In this document: piece after piece, positions 50,909-62,690 of the stretch
Position numbering within the stretch: position 1 is the stretch's first letter
How the letters are laid out: each line of letters starts with the position of its first letter
NCBI GenBank assembly: GCA_033060915.1
Contig: CM065380.1
Location: forward strand, 49,316,001 to 49,380,000
From: Euryodendron excelsum
Lineage: Eukaryota > Streptophyta > Magnoliopsida > Ericales > Pentaphylacaceae
Length of the DNA: 64,000 nt
Reading direction: 5' to 3'
The notes under the pieces: generated by a model
Databases searched by the model: none
What the model was told of the DNA's origin: nothing
What the model saw: only the letters and a program-made list of their open reading frames with translations
Program-made: the position numbers and the translations under genes

Positions 50909-51588
50909 TTTTTTTCCCGATTGCTCGCCGGAATTACAAGAGTTCGTCTGAGTTGCAGTAGCAGTAATAGTGGGCACTGGTTGTCAAATGACAAGGCAAA
51001 AGAAGTGGAAAACAATAGTCGTGTTTAAGCAGAAGGAGGAGAGGCCTTTATATATAGGTGTTGAGGAGGGGGGTGGTTCCTCTTCCATGAAGCTGCCTCT
51101 GAATTTGAAAAGCTTTGGGAGAAGGTGTTATTTGACTATGGAAAGTCAAGTCACCACACACGTCACTGAGTTTGGGTAGGACATGGATTGAGAGAAATGG
51201 GTTGGCTTTTGGGATAATGGCTAGGTTAATGCAAAACTGAGTAGGAACTGATGTGGAAAGTTGAAATGGACTTGGTCTTCTTTCAATAATAAAAAGGTTG
51301 GGCTAATACTATCATCTTTATCACGTGTGTTATAGTCTTTCCTTTACCGACTCCATATTACTGCTTGCAATAACAAGATAAGACACATAATGTTAAAACT
51401 CAAACGAGTTTAAAACTCAAACGTATCGAGTTTAAAATTTAAAAACTCGTCGGAGATCAGATAAGGAATCTTATAATCTTAGCATTAATAACTTGTTATT
51501 GATAAATTAAAAAATAAATTAATTGAGTTGTACATAAATTAACACCTGAATACCGCATAACAAGAAAATAAAAATTTAAGAACTCAAA

Positions 51589-51711
51589 ATATTGGGCCGG
51601 CTGCAAGGGAGGTGGGGCAGCCTTGGCAGCTTCCAGAAAGAGCTATATGAAAGGCACCACCAAATCACAATAATTCAAGTCACTATAGCAGCTGGCCACA
51701 TTTAATTGCGC
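51589..51711. promoter_or_regulatory. Conserved upstream block, copy 3
   Basis: Identical by eye to copy 2. Confidence 0.5.
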
Positions 51712-52131
51712 ATAAATAGGTCGAAATATACCATTGGAATAGATTCAATCGGATGTTCCAGATTCAAAATAAAAAACAGAATTATAAAATTACCCTCCAC
51801 CAAATTTGCAATATGAGGATTTCTTATCCCTTATCGTATTCTGCGAAAAAATTGTGATTTACACAAACACATAAGGGTAGGGGTACAATTGATCGAATCA
51901 AGCGGGGTTGGGCTTGTGTTGTGCCCACATTAAATTTTTTTTTTATCAAGTCAAAAACTAAATCTCAAGCCTATCCAAATAATTTTTTTATTTTTTTTAT
52001 AAATAAAAGTATATTACCAAACACCAAAAGAGATGCAAATCTATACACGCAAGGCATACAACAAAAACAAAAACTTATTGTACAGCCCAAAAGCCTAAAT
52101 ATCTATAAGCATATACAAATCCCCCAAGAAT

Positions 52132-52203
52132 TAGGGATGGCAATTTGATTCTCCCCGTGAGGCCCGGGCCCCGCCCCGAATGGGACGGGTTTAGAGAAAT
52201 TCC
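52132..52203. mobile_element. Truncated hAT-type MITE, unit 3
   Basis: Same truncated element, with one extra G-C pair in the GGCCCGGGCCCC stretch. Confidence 0.75.
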
Positions 52204-52596
52204 ATCCCTTCTACTTGTAGGACACATTTATGGCACAAATACACTCATTTCAATCTTAGTTTAAGATATGAAAGGTCAAATGTTAACTTAAATAATTGAA
52301 AATGGTTACATCATCGACTCACTCTACCCCACTTAATTTTTTAGAGTGAAAAATTAGAAGAAATTTTATCAAGTAGAGATTATCACACCTCCTGATGAGA
52401 ATGATTCTCTGTTCTTGCATATGAAGATACCATGTAGAAAACTTACATTCTTCCTTGTGAGAGTGACTCATCACAAAGGATGGGGAAAAAAAGAAACAAA
52501 GAAAGAGAACTTTATTAGATGGTAGTTTTCAACTCAGAGCACGATGTCGTTATTAATCACATTTGAAACCTTCGCAAGCCTCTTCTTGGTAAGACA

Positions 52597-53368
52597 GGAA
52601 CCTTTTTTTGTTTGTTTGATAAGTAACAGTAATTTATTCAACCAAAAATACCCCCCCTCCCCCTCCCTCTCTTGCTTAAGTCGAGATTTCCTGTAAAGTT
52701 TATAATAGGAAAAGCAGAATGACAAAAATTCTTAGAAAGCCAAAAACTAAAATGTATGCAAGAAAATAGCGTTAAGCCTATTACCTAGTAAAAAACTTTA
52801 TCAAAGGTTCTTCCATCACAATCCTTCCAAATGCACCATATCATGCACATGGGGGCTAATTTCCAAGCCCTCTTCCTTAAAACGATCTTGGCAACCTCTT
52901 GGTAAAGATTTATATAGAGATACAACTAAGGTTATAACCCAAGTAATTCCAGAGACTGAAAACAACATGCTCCAGATCTTCCATGCCACGTGACAAGGAA
53001 TAAGCAAATGATTTATAGAAAAACATCTAAAGCTATTGTCCATACAAAAAAACAAAAAAACAAAAAAACCACTTTAGCTAGAGCCCCTGTTTTCCAAATA
53101 GTCTGCCATGGGAAGGACCTATTAATACGTTGCTAACCAATATATGACTAAGAACACTAATGTATACGAAAACTTTGTTTTGACTAGAACTTCTAAGAGT
53201 TCTTTTATTCAAACTACGTTTTCTGAAATATCGTAATGTCTTGGTTTCTTCTGCTAAAAGATAACATATGGTACCATGATTCTTGGATCTCTAAGAGACC
53301 ATAGAGGCTATGCTTTTGTTGGAGGAAAGGCGTAAGTGCGAAGCTGAGTTTGCACTCCATATAATTAA
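52597..53368 (-). mobile_element. LINE fragment with zf-RVT region, unit 3
   Basis: Third copy of the unit 1 LINE fragment. Confidence 0.75.
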
Positions 53369-56300
53369 CCTATTTTTGCAGCACGGCCCTATTTTAGAAA
53401 ATACCAAATAAATACTTAAGCATATTCAAAAAATGTAAAATTTGGTCTGGATACTCTCTGAGATGTCTATTTTGTGTTTGCAAAGTTTTGAAATTGTTGG
53501 GTATAAGATCACGAAGTTATGTTCAAAATATGAGGCCTGTGTCAGTTTTGACAGATTAGAGAACTTAGTGTATTTTGGTACTTTTCAGCTATTACATTAC
53601 ATTGGAAGTTTAATTTAGGTTATCATATGATATTTATAATGCATAATTTTAGTTCTATAACTTGTTTGTGGTGTATAAATTCTATTGATTATTATTGCTG
53701 AATTATATATTGAAGTTCCTAAACTAACACAGTTGTGGTGATAAGAACTAACGAAGGGTAAGATCCATCAACGTCATTCAAGGAGTGATCTTTGTCATAG
53801 AGTGTGTGTGCAATAATAGGTAAGAATATAGATAGTCTTATTCATATTGAATTGCTTGATGATTATCTATAACATGATATTAACGATGGTACATGTGAGG
53901 TGATATATGAGAGGGCATTAGAGGTTTTATATGAGTTAGAGGTGGCATTGCATACATTCATTTTGTGTGCCTTACATTGCATTGCATAGAGGAAGGTTTT
54001 GTCGATATGGGGCTAACCTAAAAGAGAGTGTCGATGTGGAGCATCATTGATAATGAGTCATCACTCATTGGGCCAACGTTATTTAAATTTGCCCGCACAT
54101 ATGGGTGATACTTCCATTAAATCGAGACATTCATGATTTATATATATTGATCATTTATACCTGTGTGTGCATTACGGTACTTTTTTTTTTTTTTGTTTAT
54201 TTGATTGATTATCTATTGTGAGCACATTAACATTTAAATCACATCTACACACACTGTTTTGACAGGTAACGTGGAGATGTTGGTTGGTTCACTGTAGTCT
54301 TGGTTTGAGCCGTAGTGGCATTCATGTCGGTGTCAAAGGTCGTGTCTCGAGACTTGGGAAGCTCTTGTTGTTGCTTTCAGTTTATCGTCATAGTCGTATT
54401 TTGTTGTATGTTAGCACCAGTTTGTGAGTTTGTTATGTACCTACATGTGAGATTGTTATGTTTAAGGTTATGGTATTATTTACTCTCATATACTTTATAT
54501 TTAGACATAGTTGATTCATGATGATTACATAAAATAGGGTATTTATTCTGCTGTGTTTTTGTAATTTATTTTGGGTGTATGGTAAGGTGTCATTCTCAGG
54601 TATGATGATCTGTACAATCACATCTCGCCTAATATGACATAATTGGTATTTAATTGGGTTGGGGGGTGTGACATCCAAAGGAAGGTGATACGTTAAAATA
54701 CAACCTTCAAGGTTATCCATATTAGGGTTCCTAAACCCTAGGCGTTTTCAAAAGCTCTTTCTAAAAATAATTTTTAAATATCACATTCTTGAAGCAACTC
54801 TAATCCTTCCATGATTAGGATTGTTCAAGTATAAATGAGATATTCAATAAGGGTTCTATAACCCTAAAGTTTTAAAAAACAAAAGTAAAGTCTCTAGCCC
54901 CTTTTTCAAACATGTTTACAAAACTCATAACTCAAAAGGAGTTTATTTCTTCAATAACTAACCTTTTAAAGATGATGAAACATTAAACATGACTTTCATA
55001 AAGTATCCACTCTCAAAAACTTTTCAAAGACGAGTTCACAAGAGCATTTCCAACCCTAACTCTATTTCTAAAGTTTTCAAAATAAAACTTCAAAATATTT
55101 TCGAAATTCATTTGAGTTATTTTAAAACATTTCTAGAAACTCTACAAAGATGTTTCAAAGCACTTTCAAAACTCACTTGAACTGATTCAAACAAATTTCA
55201 AAACTCCCTTGAGATAATTTCAAAAACATTTAAAATTATCTCTAAACCTGATTTAAAAAAAAACACTTCAAACATCCCAAGTCCTATTTCAAAGGTATTT
55301 TTCTAAATTCTCAAGTTCTCTCTTTCCAAAGACCTCAAAGTGTTTTCAAAAATTTTCTAAAGACCTTAATGCGTCTTTAAAGTTCTTAAAGGCCCTAATG
55401 TACCTATTTTTCAAAATTAGACCCCAATGTGTCTTCTCATGACCTCAATGCGCCTATTTTCTATTGAGCTCTTACTCGAACTACGAATTATCTGATTCTC
55501 ACCAAATGAGATATGTAGGTAACCGAAAATGATGTGGTCATAACCTTTATTTCAACCCCAGTTCCATTTTCAAAAGTTTCTATCAATTCAAGATTTATAT
55601 TTGAAATCCTTTCAAAACTTTCATATTTTCAAACATCTTTTTCAAAACATATATCATGCATCATTCATCCAAAAAGTGATAACCAACCCATTTTTCAAAA
55701 TTCTAAAGTGGAAATTAAGTGAATATTAATAACCGGTTATTTAAGTGAGTAAATTAAGGGTGATTAGACATATAGGTACCGAAAAGGCACGGTAGAGTGA
55801 TGATCTTAAAATATTTTTCTTACAGGTAACTAACTCCCGGACCATAAATTTTTATTTCAAAGACCAAAATCGAAGTCATATTTTCAAAAGAGTTTTAAAA
55901 CATTTTAAAAGGTTGCTAAAAATCTTTTTTTTTTTTTTAAAAAAAAAAAAAAACCCTTCTTAAGAAGGACGTTTTCAAAACCTTGTCGAAAAACTTAAAT
56001 TTATTCTTTGAATTACACTTAGTTTTAGGTGACCTAACACATCTTTAATTATGTTAGGTAGCAACTCTTATTTTTTTTAAAAAAAGCCCTTAAATCATAT
56101 CATACTTTCAAATTCAAATCTAGTCACACTCGTCCTTCTAAGAGATGAGTTATAATGAGAGAGTACCGGACTTTTTTCCGAACCAAGAGGGTTTGGTTCT
56201 AAATACCGGGGTACAACAATATTTTAATAATTAAAAATCATTATGAAGGGTGTTTTATTTTAAAGTGAAATCCTCTTATTTAGACACATCATTATGTATG

Positions 56301-57473
56301 AAAATTTTATATAAATTTTTTATTTTTATAGCATTACTCATCAAATAATTCTAACGGGATATGCAGCATAAACAATCCTAGGATTTGAAATCCAAAGGCA
56401 AATTACAAAATTACACCCTCCTTGTATGATCCCATAATCTAATGTCCCGAAACTCCTTTATGTCTTTATCTCATACGGTGACAAAAAAAAAAAAAAAAAA
56501 GATTTGAAAGTGTAAGAGGAAGTATGCAGTTACCCGTGCGAGTGGAAGAAATATAACCATTTGATAACTTCAGACCAACGAAACCATACACTTCAGTCTC
56601 CAACACCTGTAAGAAAGAATCCGCCTATATGTTTATGATTCTTATTTAAAGCGGCCATTTTTTAAGGCACAGAGCCTTTGGGATTTTGAGGGGAAATTAA
56701 AATTAAAGAGGAAAGGGATAATTTTATTTTTATTTTTATTTTTATTTTATGGTTATTATGACTCCAACTGTCTTATCTTTTGTTACCAACTTTCCGGCTC
56801 GATTGGATTTTGGGCACAAGCGTGCCAGGAATTTCTTTTCAGACTAATCAACTGCACAATCGATTATCAATTTATGCATAATTTTTACGTAATTGTGATT
56901 GTATGATTTGAATGTGGTATTTCAGGACTTCTTTGGATGTAAGAACATTATGTGAGGAGCGCTCGATACTCCTTTTTACAAGCAGAGATTCATCAACAAG
57001 TAAAATGTATTAGCTCCTGAAGGTGATTCTTGTTCAAAAGCAAATAGAAAAGGACCCTTGATGAACAGAGATCATGTCACTATATCTTCAAATAACAGTT
57101 GTGGAAAAATCATGTCACTAAATCTTTATATTGAACTCCAAACATATTATGATATATGTTGGTACAATCCATTAAGATCTTCAAATTTATAATTAATGGG
57201 GTGGTAATTTGAATTGCAACCGTGTGGAATGAACTGAAAATCTCCAATTCCTACAACAATTGGAGAGGATCGAATTGGATACCTTTTACCCAGAGCATCA
57301 ATGATTTCTTCCAACTCTTTAGCTAATTACCAATTTATCAAGTCAAAACAATGTCAATTATGACTGATTCAAGTACAAAAAATCAAAGCTTTTATCATTT
57401 TCTTTACATGACAAGTAATGGTACTAATAATATTCCAAAAAAAAAAAACAAAAAATAAAGAGATATCTATCAA

Positions 57474-57755
57474 TCAATAGGACTTATAGTCATCGGTCGT
57501 GGGATATTCTTGGGTGGTCGGCGGCTGCAAGCCCCGTGGCAACGGCGACGCCTCGTCGCCTTCCGGCATATCAGAGAGGACAGCCAGCATGCGGCGAATG
57601 CTAGCCGCACGTGCGGGTTTGAAGCTGAGGGACCTTATCTTGGTCTTCGAGAAGACGTCCGATGAATTAGAGAGGATGAGATAAACAAGAGCCTGAATAA
57701 GCACAAACATTGCCACCTTCGTCAACACATCGGCCGCCGACATATCCAACACCTT
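57474..57755 (-). pseudogene. Small single-pass membrane protein, copy 4, start codon lost
   Basis: The reading frame equals copies 2 and 3, but the ATG at 57753-57755 has become AAG (plus strand ACCTTT instead of ACCATT) and the adjacent T run has changed. The next in-frame ATG is the Met of LDMSAADV at 57741-57743. It would give an 89-residue protein that keeps the membrane helix. The TATA box at 57893-57906 is intact. It may be either a start-shifted functional copy or an incipient pseudogene. Confidence 0.7.
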
Positions 57756-58419
57756 TTTTTTTTCCCGATTGCTCGCCGGAATTACAAGAGTTCGTCTGAG
57801 TTGCAGTAGCAGTAATAGTGGGTACTGGTTGTCAAATGACAAGGCAAAAGAAGTGGAAAACAATAGTCGTGTTTAAGCAAAAGGAGGAGAGGCCTTTATA
57901 TATAGGTGTTGAGGAGGGGGGTGGTTCCTCTTCCATGAAGCTGCCTCTGAATTTGAAAAGCTTTGGGAGAAGGTGTTATTTGACTATGGAAAGTCAAGTC
58001 ACCACGCACGTCACTGAGTTTGGGCAGGATATGGATTGAGAGAAATGGGTTGGCTTTTGGGACAATAGCTAGGTTAATGCAAAACTGAGTAGGAACTGAT
58101 GTGGAAAGTTGAAATGGACTTGGTCTTCTTTCAATAATAAATGGTTGGGCTAATACTATCATCTTTATCACGTGTATTATAGTCTTTCCATTACCGACTC
58201 CATATTACTGCTTGCAATAACAAGATAAGACACATAATGTTAAAACTCAAACGAGTTTAAAACTCAAACGTACCGAGTTTAAAATTTAAAAACTCGACGG
58301 AGATCAGATAAGGAATCTTATAATCTTAGCATTGATAACTTGTTATTAATTAATTCAGATGCACATAAACTAACACATAAACACCACATAACAAGAAAAT
58401 AAAAATTTAAAAACTAAAA

Positions 58420-58542
58420 ATATTGGGCCGGCTGCAAGGGAGGTGGGGCAGCCTTGGCAGCTTCCAGAAAGAGCTATATGAAAGGCACCACCAAATCACA
58501 ATAATTCAAGTCACTATAGCAGCTGGCCACAGTTAATTGCGC
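58420..58542. promoter_or_regulatory. Conserved upstream block, copy 4
   Basis: Same block, almost unchanged, although the sequence just before it (58330-58400) differs from the other units by indels. Confidence 0.5.
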
Positions 58543-58962
58543 ATAAATAGGTCGAAATATACCATTGGAATAGAGGCAATCGGATGTTCCAGATTCAAAA
58601 TAAAAGACAGAATTATAAAATTACCCTCCACCAAATTTGCAATATGAGGATTTCTTATCCCTTATCGTATTCTGTGAAAAAATTGTGATTTATACAGACA
58701 CATAAAGGTAGGAGTACAATTGATCGAATCAAGCTGGATTGGGCTTGTGTTGTGCCTACATGAAATTTTTTTTTTATCAAGTCAAAAACTAAATCTCAAG
58801 CCTATCCAAATAATTTTTTTATTTTTTTTATAAATAAAAGTATATTACCATACACCAAAAGAGATACAAATCTATACACGCAAGGCATACAACAAAAACA
58901 AAAACTTATTGTACAGCCCAAAAGCCTAAATATCTACAAGCATATACAAATCTATCCAGAAT

Positions 58963-59515
58963 TAGGGATGGCAATTTGACCCGCCCCGCTAGAGCCCCGC
59001 CCCGCTTGAATGGGACAGGTTTGGAGAGAATTAATCGAGGTATGGGCGGGTTATGAGGGTAGGAGGGTAACCCGACTCGGGTTCGGGAGGGAGCGGGGGC
59101 GAGTTTAAACTGTCAGTACCCCGAACCCGCCCCGATTACCCCGATTATTATTTTTTTATATTTTTTTTACTTAAAAAAAAATTCAAAAAAATATTATATG
59201 TATACTAAGTATGTAAGTAGTGAAATTTTAACTATAAAGTTTTGGATGGATGTAGAATGTATACTTATGTATATGCCTAATTAATGTATGGTATAATGGT
59301 TAATGGGATTTAAAATTTTTTTTTTTTAGCTATATAATGTTTAAATGGGGCGGCAGTGAGGGCGGAGTGAGATTTTCCTAAATGAGGCGGGGATGGGATT
59401 TTGAGTCCCATTCCATCATAGGTTTGAGACGGGAATGAGAAATATTTTTCTAAACGGGGCGGGGCGGGATGGATTGGAATAAACCCGCCCAGAACTCATC
59501 CCATTATCATCCCTA
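58963..59515. mobile_element. Complete 553-bp hAT-type MITE
   Basis: The left end TAGGGATGGCAAT and the inverted right end TAGGGATGATAAT are terminal repeats. The GC-rich interior repeats CGGGGCGGGGCGGG-type motifs near both ends. The right flank is CCAAGAAC and the left flank in units 1-3 is CCAAGAAT, an 8-bp target duplication; unit 4's own left flank has mutated to TCCAGAAT. Unit 5 has the empty site (CCCAGAACTC at about 61935). It sits within a LINE tail. Confidence 0.85.
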
Positions 59516-60140
59516 CCAAGAACTCAACAAAAGAGCATAATGGAAAAGGACAATTCTCTTTAAGCCAAAAATAAAGTGTAACAAGCAACCCTCGCTTTAC
59601 ACCCGCATAGAACTGTCAAGCCCTTCGAAAGACCTCCAATTGCGTTCCTTCCACAAACACCACACCAATCACAAAGGGGCAGTGTTCCAAACTTTAGACC
59701 CACCACCCTTAGGGCAACCCCACTTCCACGAAGCGAACAGATCTTTCACGGATCTATGCATGGTCTATTCTATTCCAAACAGTGAGTAAATCATACCTAG
59801 CAAAAGAACTATAGAGAAAAAGGGGCAGTGTTCCAAACTTTAGACCCACCACCCTTAGGGCAACCCCACTTCCACGAAGCGAACAGATCTTTCACGGATC
59901 TATGCATGGTCTATTCTATTCCAAACAGTGAGTAAATCATACCTAGCAAAAGAACTATAGAGAAAAAGGTGGTTAACACTCTCCTCTGCGCACTTGCACA
60001 TGCAACACCCATCTACTAAGTATTTGCGCCGTTGTCAGTAGTCAAAATGGCTTCCCGAGACGCTGTCCATACAAATACCTTCTCAAGTAAAGGATAACTC
60101 TCCTTGCCCAACAAGGATAGTGTAAAAAGATGAGGACCGA
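59516..60140 (-). mobile_element. LINE fragment with zf-RVT region, unit 4
   Basis: The minus-strand reading includes CLWKERNWRSFEGLDSS, typical of the LINE ORF2 C-terminus. It contains an internal 146-bp tandem duplication. It is the continuation of the LINE tail on the other side of the MITE, and joins abruptly to the fifth gene copy at about 60141. Confidence 0.7.
59673..59964. repeat. 146-bp tandem duplication in LINE fragment
   Basis: The segment beginning AAAGGGGCAGTGTTCC at 59673 repeats at 59819 with no visible differences. The corresponding region of unit 5 (about 62092-62240) has one copy. Confidence 0.9.
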
Positions 60141-60153
60141 ACAACAATTGGAG

Positions 60154-60189
60154 ATATCTATCAATCAGTAGGGCTTATAGTCATCGGAG
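60154..60189. repeat. 36-bp templated insertion
   Basis: Units 1-4 read AATTGGAGAGGATCG continuously. In unit 5, 36 bases are inserted between GGAG and AGGATCG. The 37 bases at 60151-60187 match 60385-60421, the 3' end of the small gene, 234 bp away. Confidence 0.85.
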
Positions 60190-60398
60190 AGGATCGAATT
60201 GGATACCTTTTACCGAGACCATCAATGATTTCTTCTAACTCTTTAGCTAATTACCAATTTATCAAGTCAAAATAATGTCAATTATGACTGATTCAAGTAC
60301 AAAAAATCAAAGCTTTTATCATCTTCTTTACATGACAAGTAATGGCACTAATAATATTCCAAAAAAAAACAAACAAAAAATAAAGAGATATCTATCAA

Positions 60399-60680
60399 TC
60401 AGTAGGGCTTATAGTCATCGGTCATGGGATATTCTTGGGTGGTCGGCGACTGCAAGCTCCGTGGCAACGGCGACCCCTCGCCGCCTTGCGGCATGTCAGA
60501 GAGGACAGCCAGCATGCGGCGAATGCTAGCCGAACGTGCCGGTTTGAAGCTGAGGGACCTTATCTTGGTCTTGGAGAAGACGTCCGATGAATTAGAGAGG
60601 ATGAGATAAACAAGAGCCTGAATAAGCACAAACATTGCCACCTTCGTCAACACATCCGCCGCCGACATATCCAACACCAT
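60399..60680 (-). CDS. Small single-pass membrane protein, copy 5 (diverged)
   Basis: 93 residues with the same ATG, helix and basic segment as copy 1. It has several tail changes (DMPQGGEGSPLPRSLQSP, EYPMTDDYKPY). It is the oldest copy by divergence. The helix and the KTKIRSLSFKPARSASIRR part are unchanged, so selection appears to act on them. TATA box at 60816-60829. A tiny poly(A) insertion lies about 50 bp upstream of the TATA box. Confidence 0.78.
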   Translation of the reverse strand: MVLDMSAADVLTKVAMFVLIQALVYLILSNSSDVFSKTKIRSLSFKPARSASIRRMLAVLSDMPQGGEGSPLPRSLQSPTTQEYPMTDDYKPY

Positions 60681-60879
60681 TTTTTTTCCCGATTGCTCGC
60701 CGGAATTACAAGATTTCGTCTGAGTTGCAGTAGTAGTATAGTGGGTATTGGTTAACAAATGCTAAGGCAAAAGAAGTGGAAAACAATAGTCATGTTTAAG
60801 CAAAAGGAGGAGAGGCCTTTATATATAGGTGTTGAGGAGGGGAGGTGGTTCCTCTTCCATGAAGCTGCCTCTGAATTTG

Positions 60880-60900
60880 CACCCAAAAAAAAAAAAAAAA
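60880..60900. mobile_element. 21-bp poly(A) retro-insertion with 14-bp target duplication
   Basis: TGCCTCTGAATTTG occurs at 60866-60879 and again at 60901-60914, flanking CACCC followed by 16 A. Units 1-4 have one uninterrupted copy of the target. A long target duplication plus an A tail is the signature of LINE machinery, so this is an extremely 5'-truncated retro-insertion in the promoter of copy 5. Confidence 0.85.
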
Positions 60901-61402
60901 TGCCTCTGAATTTGAAAACCTTTGGGAGAAGGTGATATTTGACTATGGAAAGTCAAGTCACCACACACGTCACTGAGTTTGGGTAGGATATGGATTGAGA
61001 GAAATGGGTTGGCTTTTGGTAAAATAGCTAGGTTAATGCAAAACTGATGTGGAAAGTTAAAATGGACTTGGTCTTCTTTCAATAATAAAAAGGTTGGGCT
61101 AATTCCATCATCTTTATCACGCGTATTGTAGTCTTTGCTTTACCGACTCCATATTACAGCTTGCAATAACAAGATGAGACGCATAATATTAAATAATTTG
61201 AATCCTGAGCAGTAAGCTAGTAAATATAGAAACGAGCTATAAATTCAAACGTATTGAGTTTAAAATTTAAAAATTTGTCTGGATCAGATTAGGAATTTTA
61301 TAATCTTAGCATTGATAATTTGTCTTTGATCAAATTAAAAAGTAAATTAGTTGACATAAATTAACACCTCATAACAAGAAAATAAAAATTTAAGAACTGA
61401 AA

Positions 61403-61525
61403 ATATTGGGCCGGCTGCAAGGGAGGTGGGGCAGCCTTGGCAGCTTCCAGAAAGAGCTATATGAAGGGCACCACCAAGTCACAATAATTCAAGTCACTAT
61501 AGCAGCTGGCCACATTTAATTGCAC
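61403..61525. promoter_or_regulatory. Conserved upstream block, copy 5
   Basis: Differs from copy 1 at about three positions in roughly 120 bp. The neighbouring 61190-61400 is scrambled by indels relative to other units. Confidence 0.5.
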
Positions 61526-61794
61526 AAAAATAGGTCGAAATATACCATTGGAATAGAGGCAATCGGATGTTCCAGATTCGAAATAAAACACAGAATTATA
61601 AAATTACCCTCCACCAAATTTGCAATATGAGGATTTCTTATTCCTTATCCTATTCTGTGAAAAAACTATGATCTACACAGACACATAAGGGTAGGGGTAC
61701 ATTGATCGAATCGAGCTTGGTTGGGCTTGCGTCATGCCTACATTAAAAAAATTTTTATCAGGTCAAAAACTAAATTTCAAGTCTACCTAAATAA

Positions 61795-62690
61795 TTTTTT
61801 TATTTTTTTTATAAATAAAATATATTACCAAACACCAAAAGAGATGCAAATCTACACACGCAAGGCATACAACAAAAACAAAAACTTATTGTACAGTCCA
61901 AAAGCCTAAATAACTACAAGCATATACAAACCCCCCCAGAACTCAACAAAAGAGCATAATCGAAAAGGACAATTCTCTTTAAGCCAAAAATAAAGTGTAA
62001 CAAGCAACCCTCGCTTTACACCCACATAGAACTCTCAAGCCCTTCAAAAGACCTCCAATTGCGTTCCTTCCACAAACACCACACCAATCACAAAGGGGCA
62101 GTGTTCCAAACTTTAGACCTACCACCCTTAGGGCAACCCCACTTCCATGAAGCGAACAGATCTTTCACGGATCTATGCATGGTCTATTCTATTCCAAACA
62201 GTGAGTAAATCATACCTAGCAAAAGAACTATAGAGAAAAAGGTGGTTAACACTCTCCTCTGCGCACTTGCACATGCAACACCCATCTACTAAGTATTTGC
62301 GCCGTTGTCAATAGTTAAAATGGCTTCCCGAGACGCTGTCCATACAAATACCTTCTCAAGGAAAGGATAACTCTCCTTGCCCAACAAGGATCGTGAAAAC
62401 AGATGAGACTGAGAATATACTATTCAAGTTGCCTTTCTAAACCATAGTATCTTCTTGCCCCGGCTTAGGAAAATCATAAAGGCCTCCAAGCAACTCCTCG
62501 GCTACCTCTAGTTCCCAATGTTGTACCGCCCTTCTAAGAAGAGGAGCCCAAGTATCACCAGAAGAAGACGGAACCAACAATCTTCCACTGAAACTTCTAG
62601 GTAAACTGCTACATTCAATAATTCCGTCCAAATAAAAATTATGATTTCCAAACCTGTCCAACTTCGCTCATTAACCTACAAATATTCTTA
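61795..62690 (-). mobile_element. LINE 3' fragment with zf-RVT region, unit 5 (uninterrupted)
   Basis: On the minus strand, LLVPSSSGDTWAPLLRRA and WELEVAEELLGGLYD are typical of the segment before zf-RVT in plant LINE ORF2. WKERNWRSFEGL-type sequence follows, and the A-rich tail is at about 61795-61830. It is 5'-truncated. It has no MITE, so it shows the pre-insertion state of the unit 4 LINE. Confidence 0.72.

Larger units (their letters stand above)
46534..53370. repeat. Tandem array unit 3 (6,837 bp)
   Basis: A direct repeat. Units 2 and 3 share variants that unit 1 lacks (for example ATAGATTCAATCGG against ATAGAGGCAATCGG), so they are each other's closest copies. Confidence 0.95.
53371..59033. 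repeat. Tandem array unit 4, partial
   Basis: It follows units 2 and 3 closely up to about 57730. It then becomes more diverged, in places sharing unit 1 and unit 5 variants. Identity to units 1-3 ends inside a MITE at about 59033; unit 4 keeps the complete MITE and a different LINE piece. Confidence 0.9.

Noticed and set aside
32890..59033. CRISPR array or bacterial-type repeat system
   Set aside because: Repeats are 6.8-kb direct tandem copies in plant DNA; there are no short spaced repeats or cas-like genes.
62437..62661. Novel 74-residue protein on the minus strand
   Set aside because: Recognised as the LINE ORF2 segment preceding zf-RVT (LLVPSSSGDTWAP, WELEVAEELL).
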